A stretch of DNA of 6,163 bases from JAQIBY01 sp964615585. GTDB lineage: Bacteria > Bacteroidota > Bacteroidia > Bacteroidales > ML635J-15. The DNA lies in NCBI GenBank assembly GCA_964615585.1, contig CAZTNS010000170.1:1-6163 (forward strand). Direction: 5' to 3'. A model generated the notes under the pieces. The model did not search any database. It saw only the letters and a program-made list of their open reading frames with translations, and was not told the DNA's origin. Positions 6,080 through 6,163 of the stretch are shown piece by piece. The position numbers and the translations under genes are program-made. Positions within the stretch are counted from its first letter, which is position 1; each line of letters opens with the position of its first letter.

Positions 6080-6102
6080 AGACGCAAAACCTTGCGTCTT
6101 TA
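6077..6102. repeat. REP-like hairpin between hsdS and the RAYT gene
   Basis: Perfect 11-base arms TAAAGACGCAA (6077-6087) and TTGCGTCTTTA (6092-6102) enclose the loop AACC. The core GACGCAA/TTGCGTC resembles a palindrome that I associate with intergenic repeats of Bacteroidota. It starts on the hsdS stop codon and ends ten bases before the RAYT start, the place where a REP-type substrate of that transposase is expected. It has no long T-run on either strand, so it is a poor intrinsic terminator, though it may still limit read-through or protect the hsdS mRNA end. Confidence 0.7.
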
Positions 6103-6112
6103 AAAAACAACA

Positions 6113-6163
6113 ATGGCAAAAAAATACCAAAATAAATACCGCATAGAATCAACCCGTTTGCAG
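6113..6163 (+). CDS. REP-associated tyrosine transposase (RAYT), N-terminal fragment cut by the window edge
   Basis: Seventeen codons are visible: MAKKYQNKYRIESTRLQ. In Bacteroidota the N-terminus KYxNKYRIxSxRLQ is characteristic, to my knowledge, of RAYT (Y1/HUH single-strand transposase, TnpA-REP) proteins, where it precedes the first strand of the catalytic domain. The HUH motif and the catalytic tyrosine lie beyond the edge, so activity cannot be judged. The ATG follows AAAAAACAACA, with no Shine-Dalgarno, as usual in the phylum. The REP-like hairpin immediately before it supports the call. Such proteins act on REP palindromes in single-stranded DNA. Confidence 0.65.
   Translation, partial: MAKKYQNKYRIESTRLQ

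Noticed and set aside
6077..6102. Hairpin after hsdS taken as an intrinsic terminator
   Set aside because: Only three T in the arm and then A-rich sequence; the REP-like reading beside the RAYT gene explains it better.
1..6163. CRISPR arrays, tRNA or rRNA genes
   Set aside because: No regularly spaced repeats with unique spacers and no RNA-gene signature were found on reading both strands.

Overview
The window is an accessory defence locus, most likely from a member of the Bacteroidota. The DNA is AT-rich, there are almost no Shine-Dalgarno sequences before the starts, and the gene set is typical of that phylum: a long-form HsdM, an ORF6N protein, a YhcG/DUF1016 nuclease, and a RAYT-type transposase with an N-terminal KYQNKYRIESTRLQ. 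All intact genes read on the + strand. This assignment is by recognition only; no database search was possible.

Layout. Positions 1-336 are gene debris: the 3' end of an IS4-family transposase, carrying a 15-bp in-frame tandem duplication, runs directly into a frameshifted C-terminal piece of a RelE/ParE-type toxin. Positions 337-529 look non-coding and end in a 28-bp near-perfect palindrome just before hsdM. hsdM (530-2881) encodes a 783-residue type I N6-adenine methyltransferase with intact motifs. After a non-coding gap (2882-3157) comes an ORF6N-domain gene that changes frame at a run of nine A (3158-3524). A 43-codon relic follows (3536-3667), whose first codons copy the 5' end of hsdS. 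Next come yhcG (3669-4808), a PD-(D/E)xK nuclease, and hsdS (4808-6079), the two-TRD specificity subunit. A REP-like hairpin overlaps the hsdS stop codon, and the first 17 codons of a RAYT (REP-associated tyrosine transposase) run off the right edge.

How it works together. HsdM and HsdS should form the methyltransferase of a type I restriction-modification system. No hsdR is present, so the restriction subunit must lie outside the window or be absent. hsdM and hsdS, normally adjacent, are separated here by accessory genes. The gene-order evidence suggests that yhcG arrived as a cassette: 27-bp perfect direct repeats, taken from the start of hsdS, flank it in the same reading frame. Loss of the 1275 bp between them would leave an intact hsdS with a slightly different N-terminus. 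Stop and start codons abut at relic/yhcG and overlap at yhcG/hsdS, which suggests translational coupling.

Most unusual points: the hsdS-derived direct repeats around yhcG; in-frame repeats that also form hairpins in the variable linkers of both accessory genes (ORF6N and yhcG); the A9 frameshift; and the palindrome before hsdM. I see no wholly new system. The candidate for something less described is a modular type I R-M locus with an exchangeable YhcG nuclease cassette.
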